From: Siderastrea radians
Taxonomy: Eukaryota > Cnidaria > Anthozoa > Scleractinia > Rhizangiidae
DNA: 64,000 nt
Direction of reading: 5' to 3'
Assembly (NCBI GenBank): GCA_964017195.1
Contig: OZ024892.1
Location: 15,550,071 to 15,614,070 of the forward strand
In this document: piece after piece, positions 47,180 through 60,600 of the stretch
Position numbering within the stretch: position 1 is the first letter of the stretch
How the letters are laid out: each line of letters opens with the position of its first letter
Notes under the pieces: model-generated
Seen by the model: the letters and a program-made list of their open reading frames with translations, nothing else
Database searches by the model: none
What the model was told of the DNA's origin: nothing
Position numbers and translations under genes: made by a program

Positions 47180-50100
47180 GATTGATCTCAATGGATGTGT
47201 GGTGGTTAACTTCGATCGCGCGTGCGATGTTGCCGGTATAGTACTTAATGTTTACAATGGCAGTTGTTCGTATCGATAAAGACCCTTTCCAGAACAAGTT
47301 TGAAGACCTTTTCATATTCCAAAAGCACATTTGCTCGTTAACGTTTTACCTCAATGGCCTTAGATAGGATATTTCTCTTTCTCCTACACTTTTTAAGGGA
47401 AAAAGCATGTCGCATTGAGCTATAGTATACTCGGGCTTATTTGCAGTCTAGAACTCTATAAACATGCCATTTTCTTGGCGACAAAACGCCGTGATTATTT
47501 CATTCCTTTTGGAGAAAACGAAAATTGCCGAGTAAAAACCACTTGCATCTTTTAATTTGAGGAAAATGTATGCAATATTGCGTCTGGGAAATTGCGTTGT
47601 AGTTTATTGTCGGTAATTTATTCTCGTTTGAAACGAGCTGAAACGCATGCAGCGACTAGTCTGCCAGGGAACAATAGGATTTGTGGAGACGTGGTTATAT
47701 CCTTTGTTACTGAGCTTCATTGTTTTATATCCAGACTACTAATTATCTTCCCAAAATAGTTTGTCTCTTCTGATTGAGAAAATTTTCTGAGCAATTATGT
47801 AAATTACTGCCAGAGATATTTAGCTATTTCACGAATAGTCGATTGTTCCTGCACGTTTACACGAAAATTTGACACCAGTAACCTTCAACTGTTGATCTGC
47901 TGTTTGACCTTCCTCAGTCAGTTTTTTACAGAGTCAAGTTTTGTGCAAAAACACACTTTGCATTTTAACCTATAACTGCAGTTCATGTATTTGGTTTTGC
48001 AGAAGTTCTGTGACTGTTGAGGCCCCATTGCAGTGTATGCATGTCTTCCACCTGAGTTTTTCTAAGATCACCTTGCATGATCTGAATTTTGGACAGTTAA
48101 CATCCAGCAAGTTCTTAATGTAAATGCACTTCAACATAAGTGATCTGCACACAGCATCAAGTGCTGATGATTCTAGTCTGTGAATGTTGTGGCCTGTCAT
48201 TGCTCTTGGTCACTGGAGGCAGTACTGTAAATGCCCATTGCAGCGAGGGGCAATGAGAAGCAGATGTGTTTGCAGGCTGATAGTGCACAGCCAATGTTTT
48301 GAAGATCGAATCTAAGTCTCCTGCATTTTATGTCAATTTTAAAGGGCCAGTCTGATGGCGATTTCACATCTTTTTTGTCGCAATTTTGATTAATTTATAT
48401 CAAAGTACCTTGCTCCCACATAAATTCCTTTTAAGGTCGGCACACATGAGGGGACTAGTCCCGGGGACCAAGTCCCTTTGTGTGAACTACCCATTTTAGT
48501 CAAAAAATGGAGTCGCAGGGACCATAACTTGGTCCTGGGAACTAGTCCCACAAACTATGCTTGGTCCTTTTGTGTGAACTGTTTGTGCGACAAGTCCTTG
48601 TGACCAAACAAAAATATTTCATCGGATCTTTTACTTTTTTTTCCAGTTGACCTGAAGAATAAATCTTGTATTTGTCTGTACTGGGAGTCTTGATTGAATG
48701 GTCGTCTTTTTATGCTTCAATACCAGCAATATAGGACACTGAAGAAAAAACTTTTATCGAAATTGCAAATGACAAACACTGATAGACTGCAGGAGGTATG
48801 AACCGGTTTGCAGTTGATTTATTTTAATGTTTTGTGGTTGATCTAGTAAATTCGGTTTCACTGTTGAGGATCCTTTACTTTTCGTCTCCAAACTTTGGCA
48901 AATTTCAGTTAAAGCACCCTAAATTTTGCCAAATTTTGCCTCCCTTTTGCTGCCTGCCATGCAGGCTAGCAATTTATGGAAGCAGCCTTGTTGTCCATTA
49001 TTTTGTGACACCTTCACATAGCCGTTTTTACCCTGACAAGGTGAAGTTGTGCAACTTTTGCACATAGCTCAATTTCCTTGATCAGAGTCGTGAGCATCAA
49101 ATTTCTTGACAAAATTGTTAAGTTGTGATCACAAAAGGTTATCAGAATTAATCAAATGATCACTTAATCTATTAATTCTCTCAACTTGCACTGTGAGCAA
49201 TGTATGGGGACCAGTACAAGGAAGTTGCCTGCTGCTTCTGCTGGGCTAATTAAGGGTTAAAAACTAAAGATGCTCACCAACTGAGGGATATTTGTGGCTG
49301 TAATTTTGAAGCTAAATGTCTCTGTAATTTCGTGGTTGAAGACTACAATTTTTTCATAAATATTTTTTGGGGGGATCTTGAAGATTAGAGAATACAAGTA
49401 AATCACTTGTGCAGATCTATTCCAGCCTTCAATATTGGCCCCGGATCTATGCCAATTCTCGGACAGTCCAAGTCGGTCAAAGTTGATCTTTTTTTGGCAT
49501 GGCCAAAATTGATGTTCTGCTATGAAATCAATATGTGGCGTCTTACCATCCATGTTTACTTCCTCTTGAGAATCAGGTTACCCCAACTCTTGTTTGCATG
49601 AGAACAAATCCTTTTTGTGAGATTAGTTTTTGTGTCCAAAGTGTCAAGACAATAACATGTCACAGAGCAGCTGGCCTGCCTAAAACACCCAGTTGGTTTT
49701 GTAGTTTGTTTCATTAGTACAGAAACCTGTTGTCACAGATCAAGACTATCTAACACCAGATGATGCAAGTTGACCCAGTTTCTATTCTATTCAAAACAAG
49801 TGTTATGGTGGACACTGTGTTACTGGACCTTGAAGAATCTGTGTTATAAAGAAATTCTGTCATGTTCATATACACCATAATTATAAAGTGGGTGTCTAAT
49901 TCAGTATCTCCCACAAAAACTGTTGCTTGTTTTGCTGAGAAATGAGAACAGTCTTGACAGGTTGAATCAGAGGGGAAGGTACAAATAGCTTTGCTTCCCC
50001 TCCAGCTGTCACCCCTGCAAACAGGCTTTCTCTGCTGTGCCACTTAAGAGGCTTGTGCACAGGCTAAAAAATACACAAAAACAGCTGTGGAGGAAGATAA

Positions 50101-52464
50101 ACATTCTGCCATGTTCTTTATAAAAAGCCTTTTGAATTTAAAGTAGAATTACTGACCACTAGAATTGTAGTTTATCGCTAAAGTCAAAGTTTTTGCTTGA
50201 AGTAAGACGGCACTTATTATTACTCAAAAGGGGTTGCTGTGTGTTAATCAACGAATGTCGCACCGCATCATATCCTGATGTGAGTTTGATGAAGCATGCT
50301 GCACGTTGAACACTGTTAAGAACCTGTAACCAGGCAGGAGGAGAGGGGAAAAAGAACCCCTGATAAGTTAACAAGCCAAAAACTGCCCAAATTATATGTC
50401 AGCTATGATGTTTTCTCATCACAAGAGCCAATCTGCAATTATCAGAAGTAAAATTTTTGCTGGGAAAATACCCACAGCAAAACAAAAGCCTGTTGATTAC
50501 AGATAGGTCTTGTCTCTCAACCAATCAGGGAAAAGGCTAAAAATATCTGACTTTTCCACACAAGATCTGACAAAGGATTGTGTCAGGCCCTCCCCTCTGT
50601 CAGGAAGAAGGAGAACCAGCTGACTGCACAATTTGCAAAATTAATATTGAAACTGGCTCTAGATCAGTGGGAAACTCAGGATGTCAGTGTTTTGGGGATA
50701 TGCCCCAGTTGCTCCTCAAGGTTAACTGTGACAGCTACTGTCCTTGTAACGTACCGCAGATCAAATCAAATCTGACCCGAGGAGCCTCCTTAATGGATTA
50801 AAAACAATTTGAAGGGTATACCTTGGTCATACCTTACCTTTTCAAGAGAAAAACAATACCAACAGATTTTTGTCTTTTTGTTTCGCTTGCGGTATTTAGT
50901 TGACTACAATTGCCACTTCAATTTAAATTGCTAAGGTAACCCTTTAAATCAAAGAAGCTCATCAGATTTCACATTTTCACATTTTTTCTTTGTATACTAA
51001 ACCTTTTTACATAATTTTTTCACTAGCAAGTACAGTACCAAACAGTCACCAAAGTTAATAACCAGTGTATAATTTCTATGTGCCTACACATCTTGTGATG
51101 GCTGTATTAAGCCCTCATGAGGCTGAATAAAATTTCATCCCCTTAAAAAGGAAGGGGGAGGGGTTTATTCCAAACCATAAATTCCTATTTTCTATTTAAT
51201 TTTTATTACAACACTAAGTAAGCCTAATAAAAAAGAGCAAGACACGTGGTCCATTGTTTTACAAATAACACTGGATTTAATTTTCCTTGACACAACAGAA
51301 ATCAAATTTTGATGTTTTCACCACCCTTTGATTTTTTTTTTTTTTGATATACATATATCACTGTATGTAACCAGCACTAAAATAACAATAAATGGGGTGG
51401 GCGAGGAGAAAGGGCTTACTGAGGGAGGGGTAGGGAGTTTTATCTGACTTGCAAAGTGGGGCCTAGAATGGGGGCTTTATCCAGCTTGTAAGGTATCACA
51501 TGCCCTCTGGAAGATCATGATACAAACCGATCAGAATTTAATGATAGCATACAGGAAGTGACGTTTACTTGTGGACCTGTGTTGGTTACCTGAAAGTTGT
51601 CAAATTCTGATTGGATGACTGGCCTCCAAAAGTCAATTCACAGAAGAATTCCGACTGAAAAAGGTACCAGTAACTTAAGCCTATTCCCCTGAATTTTAAT
51701 TGCTTTGTTTTTTTACAAACAAAGACAAGGAAATGACATGAGAATGTACACATATAATGTGTGGTTGCAGAAAATATCCATACCCACCCCATAGATGGTC
51801 ACTGGAAATTCAGAGGGGGGGGGGGAAGGGTCTGAAAAGATAAAGTTTTTAAAGGAAAGCATGAAGCTAAACTGGAATTTCCAGAGGAGTGGGAGAGGTA
51901 TGGATATTTTCTGGAACATTACATTGGGTAATCATAACAGTTACATGTAAAATAATTTCATAATCGTATCATTCATAGATTTTGTTAAATCCTAAATTTA
52001 AACACAGATTTCAATACTCACCAGAAATTTACTGAGATAAATCCTCTGCTACACCCCTTATAAAGGTGTCTGTGTAATAAACAATTCAGTCTAATAACAA
52101 AGCTAAGAATATGTTTTAACATTATACTAGATAGCCTTTGGATTGGCACAAACACGGTATTGGATAGGCCTTCTGTTCACACTGCACTAGAGTGATGCAT
52201 CACCACTACAAGGTTCCAGTCTTGAAAATGGAACACTGTCTTGAATAAATTTTCATGCTACTTCAAGACTGATGGAACATGCAACAGCATTAACAGGCCA
52301 CCAAAGACTACAAATTTGCTCTCTAGCATAAAACACAACTGGTAGAGCATGAAAAACTCTGTGTTTTGTGCTTTTTCTGTTCATGTTGTACCAGACAGTT
52401 TTCTGTGCCAGCAGAAAAACTGATCCAGTTAAGTGTGAACAGAGCCAAATGAATAATAAAAGAT
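47180..52464. other. Gene-poor stretch between C/EBP and WASH
   Basis: About 5.3 kb with no convincing gene. It contains a GGACTAGTCCC/GGTCC-rich repeat at about 48436-48605 that looks like part of a DNA-transposon end, and an AATAAA-rich tail near 51220. The plus-strand frame 50580-50801 is cysteine-rich (eight Cys in 73 residues, such as CQEEGEPADCTIC and CDSYCPC) but starts without ATG and lacks good splice signals. The WASH 3' UTR enters from the right. Confidence 0.5.
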
Positions 52465-55400
52465 TTATGGCTCCCAGTCATCACTGCCTCCTGATAGCGT
52501 TGACTCTGAGCGGTCAGTCTTTGGTGGAGCAGGAATCATAGCCGAGATCTTGTCCATGGCTGATCCTCCACCGGCAGCTGCTTCTGATGAGCCTCCTGAC
52601 TCGCCTTTAGATCCTGAAATACCCTTACGTCGCATGGACAGCTTAGCAAAAAGGTCACCCATGAGGTCGCCTCCACCTCCCGCACTCACGGCAGACTTTT
52701 CTTTCTCAGCTTTTTTCTTCAGCTTTCTTTCTTTGACACTTCGCAACTTAGCATTGCTCTTTCCACCGGCTTTGCGGATTGACTCCATTAAGGAGGCACG
52801 GCCATCAGAGGTAACCATGGCAGGAACATCACTTGGTTTGTCTGGAAATGGAGAAACAATGAGCAGTTGTAAGTGCACTTTATAAATTTTGGCTTAACTG
52901 CAATGTATTGCTTTGATGATAAGATTATTCACTTTTTCCCTCACTATGATTAATTATAACAAATTTAAAAATATAAAAAAGTAAAAGTGATGGAGAAATG
53001 CTAGGGATTTTGGGGAAAATTTGTTTATGCTAAAAGGCCTCGCTTCGCAGAGGAACCACTTGAAATTCAATAATTTGGATATCATCTGAAACCTATCCAT
53101 CAACTCCAGGGTTCCAATTTTAGGAGTTTTTCAGGGTACACAAGAAAAATGTCCAGGGCCATAATTTTATTGATAAGTCAGGGGACCATCAAAATAAATT
53201 GCCACAAGCAACCGAGGGTAAAAGGAAGAAAAGAATTTTCCAGGGGATTTTTGGAACAACATTGAGATTAACATTTCCAGGGGTTTTAATTCAAGGAGTA
53301 GTGTGGACTTTGAGCTGAGAACTCATGCTCACCTGGAGGTCCATCTGATCCATCTTCTGATGTGGGTGGGGGTGGGGGAGGGGGTGCCTCAGGTCCTGGT
53401 GGAGGGGGTGGTGGTGGGGGTGGGGGTGGGGGTGGAACACCTGGTCCAGGAGGGGGAGGGGGAGGGGGTGGAGGGGCTGGACCAGATGGTGGTGGGGGTG
53501 GGGGTGGTGCTCCTTCTGTCTTTGGTGCTTCTTCCATGACATCAGGCAAGTCAGGTATATTAGAACCAGGAAGCGATGGTGCTATTGAGGGTCCAAGCTC
53601 AGCGCTGTAAAATAAAAATTTCATGGTAATTAGATATTAGCTACTTTTCACAAAATGAGTCTATTCATAACAAAACTTAGAGACCAATAAAAATGGGAAA
53701 AATACTAAAATGGAAAATAAACAAGCACATAAGTAAGAAAAAATAGGTAAATAATATATACACATAAATAAAATCAATTACAAATCTAATATTGTTTTGG
53801 CCTTAGCTTCCACTAGCCTCTTTGTTTCATTACAAAACATATTTAAAACAGTACAATTCCTTAGTGAATGTGGGAGCTTATTAGAAAGGAAAGCAGCTTT
53901 GTCCTAACATGTGCCAGCGGTTGGTGTTGGCTACATTCTGTTGCTTGATCGTAAGTTCCGATTACGTATATAGATCTTGAGCTGCAAGTTATTTGGCCAG
54001 TCAATGATATATACACTTTTGTGGGCAGTATACATGGGAACAGGGAACTTTAACTGCTATAGCTGTAGTCTTCCATCATTTGGTGACAGAGAGAAGCTTT
54101 TTGTGTACTGTGTTGGTTTTCCAAGAGTCTTGGATGTGATAGAAAGAGTAAACAGATTCAACTAAGAGTCTCAGAATCTTGGTGAATCTCAGCTTTCTTA
54201 CCCAAAATCTCTCCTTTCAACTTGATTTGCAAAACGGGTAACTGGTATATCCTTCTGTGCCGCTTATACTATCCAAGATGCATCGATCAAGAAACAGAAT
54301 TCCAGCTAACAACATGAACACGATCATTCTGCTTCGTGTATTTACGAGTTAAAACTAGCGTGCACATGACCCTGTCGCAGTTAGTACCCAGTCACTGACA
54401 TCCACCATTGTGTGTACAACTTATTTTCTATTTGTTTAGAGGTCAGCAAAAATATGTGCCACAACACAGTCAAACCAAAACTTCCACCAAACCTCTGTCA
54501 CCTTTCTTGCATGAGCTGCCAATTCAAAATGGCAACTCGCCTGCTCTTGTTCTCACGTCATCCCATCCCTTTACCCGTAGCGAAATACACACCTTATGAG
54601 GTTTATACAACATAATTTCAACGATGCCTACTTTGAGGACCTACATACCCACCGTCTTTTCCGCTTTCCCTCCCTACACTATCCGACTTCCTTGGTTAAC
54701 AAAGGCAACAATTAAGCAGTCAAAACATCACAATCTACCTCATGTTACAAACAACCTATGCTAGCCGTTCTAATATTTTCGAAAATTCTTACTTGTACGA
54801 CAGATCATCGGCTATTCCTGGTAGATCTGGCAAATAAACTGGCACATCTATCTCCGGAACATCACCTAAATTGGGCACATAAAAATAGTTCTGCGCTGTC
54901 ATCCTATCCAGTGCTTCTCCTTGGGTGATGGATATAGGTGCAGCACCAATGTTTTCTTCTTCTTCCTCAATGTTACTCCTTGTCTTGGTCACAGCCCCAG
55001 CAAGAGGATCCAGCATCACATACTTCTTGTAAGGATTTTCTGTGGTATTAAAAAGCAACAGAGCACTCACAGACTGTAGATTCTTTGGCAGCGATCCCAG
55101 CCCTTCTCCTTTCATTTCATCTTGCTTCTTCTTTATATTTAGGTGAACGTTATAGAACTGCAATTTGTCCTTTAACGTGCGTTCATCAACAGGAGTAAAC
55201 TTCGAATTTAAGGCGTAAGTTTGACGTTTCAACTCAGACAGATCATTCTCCTGGGAATATAACGTTTCGTAAGGCTGAAGCTTCGGCGGAGCTGGGTATT
55301 TTGCACTTGAAAAGACCCTCGTTGCTTTCTTGATTCCCTTTATTTTATCGATCCGAGCCTGAGCCAAGTCTGCCCTATGATTTATGGCTGCAAGCCGTTC

Positions 55401-55550
55401 TTTGTTCTCAGCTACTCGTTTGCTGATCCGGGTAAAAATGTCCTTCGATACTTTCTCCAGATATTCCAGAGAATCGACTATTTGGTTGATCGATTCCTCT
55501 CTACGAAGATTAGGTAAAACTAAAGGAACGCTGTACGTTTGAACAGGCAT
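52465..55550 (-). CDS. WASHC1: WASH complex subunit 1 (Arp2/3 activator)
   Basis: Three exons: 54793-55550, 53333-53604 and 52465-52841, joined in phases 2 and 1; 468 residues, like animal WASH1. The N-terminus ([20 protein letters not shown], then [19 protein letters not shown]) is the WAHD1 region that assembles with FAM21, strumpellin and SWIP. Exon 2 is the proline-rich part with repeated P7-P13 tracts. Exon 3 is the VCA tail: WH2-like [20 protein letters not shown], a central helix [17 protein letters not shown], and the acidic end with the key Trp (GGSDDWEP). It nucleates branched actin on endosomes for cargo sorting. The start MPVQT is chosen over the in-frame ATG at 55589 because the duplicate at 61512 begins likewise and family members start so. 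Confidence 0.95.
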
Positions 55551-56217
55551 AGCTGTGAGTTTTCCACCCAGGAAGATGAACGATAACAACGTACTATGCT
55601 AGTGATCCGCCATCTTTGATCACGAGTTGATATGGACGAGGAACCTGGGAAGAGTCATGTTCTATTTTTGGGACCTAGGAAGATTTACCCTCCCCTCCCA
55701 TTTTTGCGACAAATGCTGACCATTTCGACCAAGAGCCTTCAGCTTTGAAATGATTACTGCGGTGCTCAAGCAAGCCAATTTTTTTTGTGTGTGTGGTGAG
55801 GATTAAAAACACACAAAAAGCGTTGTTTTATTAATTAAAAGCGATGTTCATCGGGTAATGGCATTACTAGAAATAGACTATACCACACTTTACTAAATTC
55901 AATTGAAAGATCGCTTCCAAGTTTTACTCAATAACATGTTTTTAAAACAAGCAACATGCAAAACGACTTCTCTCGTTTACTTTTGACACTTTTAGACGCC
56001 TGCTGAACACATCTCTTAACGGCTTCGTAAATTATAAAGGCTGTGAAGGTACGAAGATCATTTGTAAGGTCGAATAATACGGCCTGTTCGGGGGAACCAG
56101 CTATCTCTGCAAAAAAAAAAAAAAAAAAAAAAGCAGATAACAATTTTTAATTTGCGGCATATAGAAATGCATATAGTGCATATAGTTCTGCATATGGAAA
56201 TGAACCAACTACTAGGC

Positions 56218-56412
56218 GCTAGTAGTAGTGAGGTGGTTGGAGGATGGAGTCAAATAAAGATCCGAGAAAGGAAGCTTGCTGTCTGAGATTGCCCAAGTGA
56301 ATTTCAGACTTGGGTGGAAATCGGTGACAAGGGTGTCAAAATTTTCCAAGACCTCTTTCCTGCAGGCTTCTGCACAGACTATACCATCAGTGTAGCGCCT
56401 GGAAAGATCTTA
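56218..56412 (-). pseudogene. Reverse transcriptase fragment
   Basis: The minus strand reads RRYTDGIVCAEA, DTLVTDFHPSLKFTWAISDS, then KLPFSDLYLTPSS. The HPSLKFTWxISDxxLPFxD block and preceding RYxD are typical of Penelope-like/GIY-YIG-class reverse transcriptases, where the catalytic box is YIDD; here it reads YTDG, so the active site is lost. It may belong to the same class as the remnant at 1-250. The fragment is short and without a start. Confidence 0.6.
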
Positions 56413-57181
56413 AGTTTGCATATCTATAGAGACTTGCAGTGGAATATTTACGTTAATGAGATAAATTAAATGGCAGATAGCGTCTGTATTTTTAAGTATC
56501 ACTTAAACGAGCCGCAGTTTCTGCTAGGGACATTTGCAACTCTTATTACACTTGTGCAAGACCGGTTTTGGAATATTGCTCTCCTGTTTTTCTATACTTT
56601 GACTATCTGAGTGGCGCATGAGAGGGCCGGCCTCCAACAGCGTCTTCTGAGAAAAAAAAACTGAAAAATTGTAGTTCTTTTCATTTAGCAACTTTGCAGG
56701 ATAGTTCATGATAGATGCTAAGCACCAAAATCAGAAGCTATTTACATCTATTTCAGGTTCTCAGGAGCACAAGTTATAAAGTCTTCTGCCGCCTCGGAAC
56801 GTAGCCATGTATAATTTTCGACACAGGCGGTTCCCAGGCACGAACTGAACGTTTTAAATGTACTTTTATCCCCTCCGTGTCTAATGAAATGTAGATGGAG
56901 ACGTAATTATTTGAGGTTGTCACTTCATCTTTTTCTTTTAATTCACCATACTCATATATTAAAGCCTAGCCCAGTGCGATTAATTACTAGGAGTGTACAT
57001 TGGTATTTCCATCAGAAAATTTCTTATTATACTGTTACTGGTTTCTTAGTCTTAGTCTTATGGATATTATAATAAATTATTATTTTTATATTCATTCGAT
57101 AGATTTGTTTAGAACAAGTAAATTATGCAATTGAGCCCTCCGGCTGAGGCCTCGTGTTTTCGTCAGTTTCTCGGTGTTTGG

Positions 57182-57472
57182 TAGCCCGAGAAAACAGCCG
57201 ACGTTTCACGAGGTCGCCACTTGAGCCCTCGCAAAAAACGACGTCTGAGTAACGAGGGCAGAAATTCCATACTGATGACGTGCACTACCCAGATCTTGTT
57301 AGTGCTTCTGCTTGGTTGTGCCGCGAGGGAATTTTCTTTCAACCAATCAGAAGCACTACCAAGATCTGGGTAGTCACGTAATCAGTATGGAATTTCTGCG
57401 CTCGTTACTCGGACGTCGTTTGCGAGGGCTCAAGTGGTAACCTTGCGAAACGGCGGCTGTTTTCTCAGGCTA
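57182..57472. mobile_element. MITE, 291 bp, perfect 9-bp target duplication
   Basis: Flanked by GGTGTTTGG at 57173-57181 and 57473-57481. Ends TAGCCCGAGAAAACAGCCG and TAGCCTGAGAAAACAGCCG; the arms run on through CCACTTGAGCCCTCGCAAAA, ACGAG-G-GCAGAAATTCCATA and CTACCCAGATCTTG, making almost the whole element a foldback. The exact 9-bp duplication is typical of Mutator-like elements and implies a fairly recent insertion. Confidence 0.85.
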
Positions 57473-57694
57473 GGTGTTTGGATACCCTTATGAAACACTC
57501 GCACTCATTTTTGACATATTTAATTTACATGAACAAAGAAAACACAGAAATAGCCTGGTTTCAAGTCGGCTCCCTTTGACAACACCTCCCGTTCGTTGAA
57601 GAAAAATGTATCAGTAAGGTATTAGTGGTGACGGCGACTGAGCTCCGGTCGGCGAGGCACACCAGCTTTCGGTGGGTCTACCCAGGAGGAGGGG

Positions 57695-60600
57695 TCAAGG
57701 TGGAGAAGCTTGACCAGATTGCATAGTAGGTCGGGATGGAGAAGATGGACCAGATCGCGTAGTGGGTCGGGGTGGAAGGGATGGGCGAGATCGTGAAGTA
57801 GGTCGAGGTGGAATGGGTGGGCGAGATCGTGTAGTGGGTCGGGGTGGAACTGATGGGCGAGGTGGTGGTGGGGGTGGGGGTGGCGCTCCTTTTGTCTTTG
57901 GTGCTCCTTCCATGACATCAGGCAAGTGAGGTATATTAGAACCAGGAAGCGATGGTGCTATTGAGGGACCAAGTTCAGCGCTGTAGAATAAAAATTTTAA
58001 AGTAATTAGATATAAGCTACTTTTCACAATAACTTTGGCAACAGGGAAATGTCCATTGCAAGGTATACATTAAGTTCACTGGGAAAATTCTCCAAAACAA
58101 TTTAGACTAAGGGGCCGATTACATGAGCCGGGCCGGCTCGGTAGAAGGGCTGGCTCTCTCTGCCGAGATGACTGTTCAGCCCGGTATTACATGAGGCGGG
58201 CCAGCCCGCCTGCGGCTAAATTTGGAAGCTGTCGTGTGAAAAGATGGCTACATCGAAGAGCATGAATCAAGTGTTTTTATTTTCGCTAATCCATTATTTT
58301 GGCGTATTATTTTCAGTTTTACGTAGCTTTGTGGTCTGATAAACCTTTATGTGTTATATAGAAAGAGAAATATCTATCTTCTGGTGAGCCATTTTGCGCT
58401 GAAGCGAAATTTAGTGACGAGAAAGTGTTGGCCCGGCAATCGTGATTACATGGTAAATTTTCATCTCGGCTAGCCGGGATCCCGGCATCGCGATGCCGGG
58501 ATCCCAGCTAACCGGGCTGAAATTTTCCATGTAATCGCGAAGTTGATTTTAAGTGTGTTTCACAGACGTGCCGAGATCCTGGCCAACCGAGCCAGCCCGG
58601 CTAAGCAGGCCAGCCCGCCTCATGTAATCGGCCCCTAACGCATGTGGTTGTGACAATTGGTTGACGGAAGGGAATCCCACCCATGCTCCTTATTGGAGCT
58701 ACTTAGGGGCCGATTACATGAGGCGGGCTGGCCCGGTTAACCGGGCTGGCTCGGTTTGCCGGGATCTCGGCACGTCTGGAAAAATCTCATCTCACATGGA
58801 AAAATCTCAGCCCGGCTAGCAGGGACCCGGGGGGGGAGTACTCCCATATATAACCTATATAGGTATGTGCCGCTGTGAAGGGTATGGTTTTCAAGCAGTT
58901 TGGTCTGGGATAGGGTATAGAAATCAGGGAGTCTTGGTCTAGGAAAGGGTATCAATTACCGGGAAACTAATGGGTGGTGTGAAAATTTAATCGAATTAAT
59001 TAATGGGTTTGAAAAACTCGGAAATACAAAATATAAATGAAATCGTGACAATATTGTTGATCGAGAGATGGTTTTCCATTAAAAGCACTGTGTGGTTATA
59101 TTTCTGATGGATAGCTCGAAAATAGCTAGTCTGGGATAGGGTAGGGATTTTTGGCATCTAGTCTAGAATAGGGTTGCAAAAACGACATGAACGCGGTCTG
59201 GTATAGGTTAAGGGTTTCAGAGTCCCAGCGGCACACTCCCATCAAAATTTTTCCGAGTACCCCCCCGGGAGCAGGGATTCCGGCATCGCGATGCCGGGAT
59301 CCCTGCTTGCCGGGCTTAAAATTTACCATGTAAATGCTATTAGCTGCTATTGCCGAGCCAACACTTTCCCTTCACTGAATTTCGCTTTAAAGCAAAATGG
59401 CTCGCCAGAAGATCGATATTTCTCTTTCTATATAACACATAAAGGATTATCAGACCACAAAGCTACGTAAAACTGAAAATAATACAACAAATTAATGGAT
59501 AATTTAGCGATTCGATTCGTGCTCTTTAATGTAGCCATCTTTTCACACGACAGCTTCTAAATTTAGCTGCAGGCGGGCTGGCCCGCCTCATGTAATACCG
59601 GGCTGAGCAGTCATCTCGGTAGACCTAGCCAGCCCTGCTACCGAGCCAGCCCGGCTCACGTAATCGGCCCCTTAGCTTTGCTTCGCGAGTATAAGATAGA
59701 AAGAAAGAAATGACGCAGAATTAAATGCCCTTCAGTATATAACAGGTAAACCTAATCTTCTCTTTACGTTATACTTCTGAACTACGCAAAGCAGTTCTTG
59801 GTGATAGTCACCATATTCTGGATAATCGGCTGAGGCAAGATGTCTCAAAGTCTTAATCCCTATTGACAGTGTCATTTAAAGTGACCACCTGTGTTGGTCT
59901 CATGATCAGTACGGACTTGGCTACTAAATTTTAGACAACGTGATTTAAACATGCAGGCTTTCAATGTGTCTAGAATTAAGAAACGCCAAAATAACAACAT
60001 TTAATTTCACGTCGCAACATCTCATTCATCACAATGAACCACAGATGTCAATCTTGACATCAACATCCGATGTGAAGAAAGTTACTCCATGTCAATATAA
60101 ACATATTTGAATATGTAACCGTATCTGCCATAGATGTATTTTAAGCATTTGGTGATAGAGAGCTTTGTGTGTACTGTGTTGGCTTGGAATTTAAACACAT
60201 TTTCAAAACCAAGGGTCTCAGAATTTTGGACACTCAGATTTCTCCTTCTAAACCTCTCCTTAATTTCAAGTTTCACAGTAAATTTTGTAGGTCTTCTTCT
60301 TGAAAAACAGCGATTAGTATGGTTCATTTTTTTGAGAAGCCGTCAATAAAAGAGTATTGTCATGTGTCTCTTAATAAAGTCATTTCAAAGTTGAGACTGC
60401 AATGTTTCTAGTGCTGAATGATAGCTATTTTTCATTAGGCCACAAAACTGACTGTTCAAAGATCAACAAAAACAACGTGAAAGACGGCCATGATTGGGGC
60501 ATCGAGAACTTTGTTATTTTGGTGAGGAACTCTTTTCTCTTAGGGCTCCTGTTAGTGTTCATCTCCTATGTTATGTTTTCTAACCAATGACCCGTAGTCC

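Larger units (their letters stand above)
55560..57690. other. Region between the two WASH genes
   Basis: It contains the promoter side of WASHC1, an A-run at 56110-56132, the retroelement fragment at 56218-56412 and the 9-bp-duplication MITE at 57182-57472. No WASH exon 3 remains downstream of the truncated copy's exon 2. Confidence 0.6.

Noticed and set aside
53303..53610. Gly-rich and Val/Gly-rich open frames on the plus strand
   Set aside because: They are the antisense of the WASH proline-rich exon.
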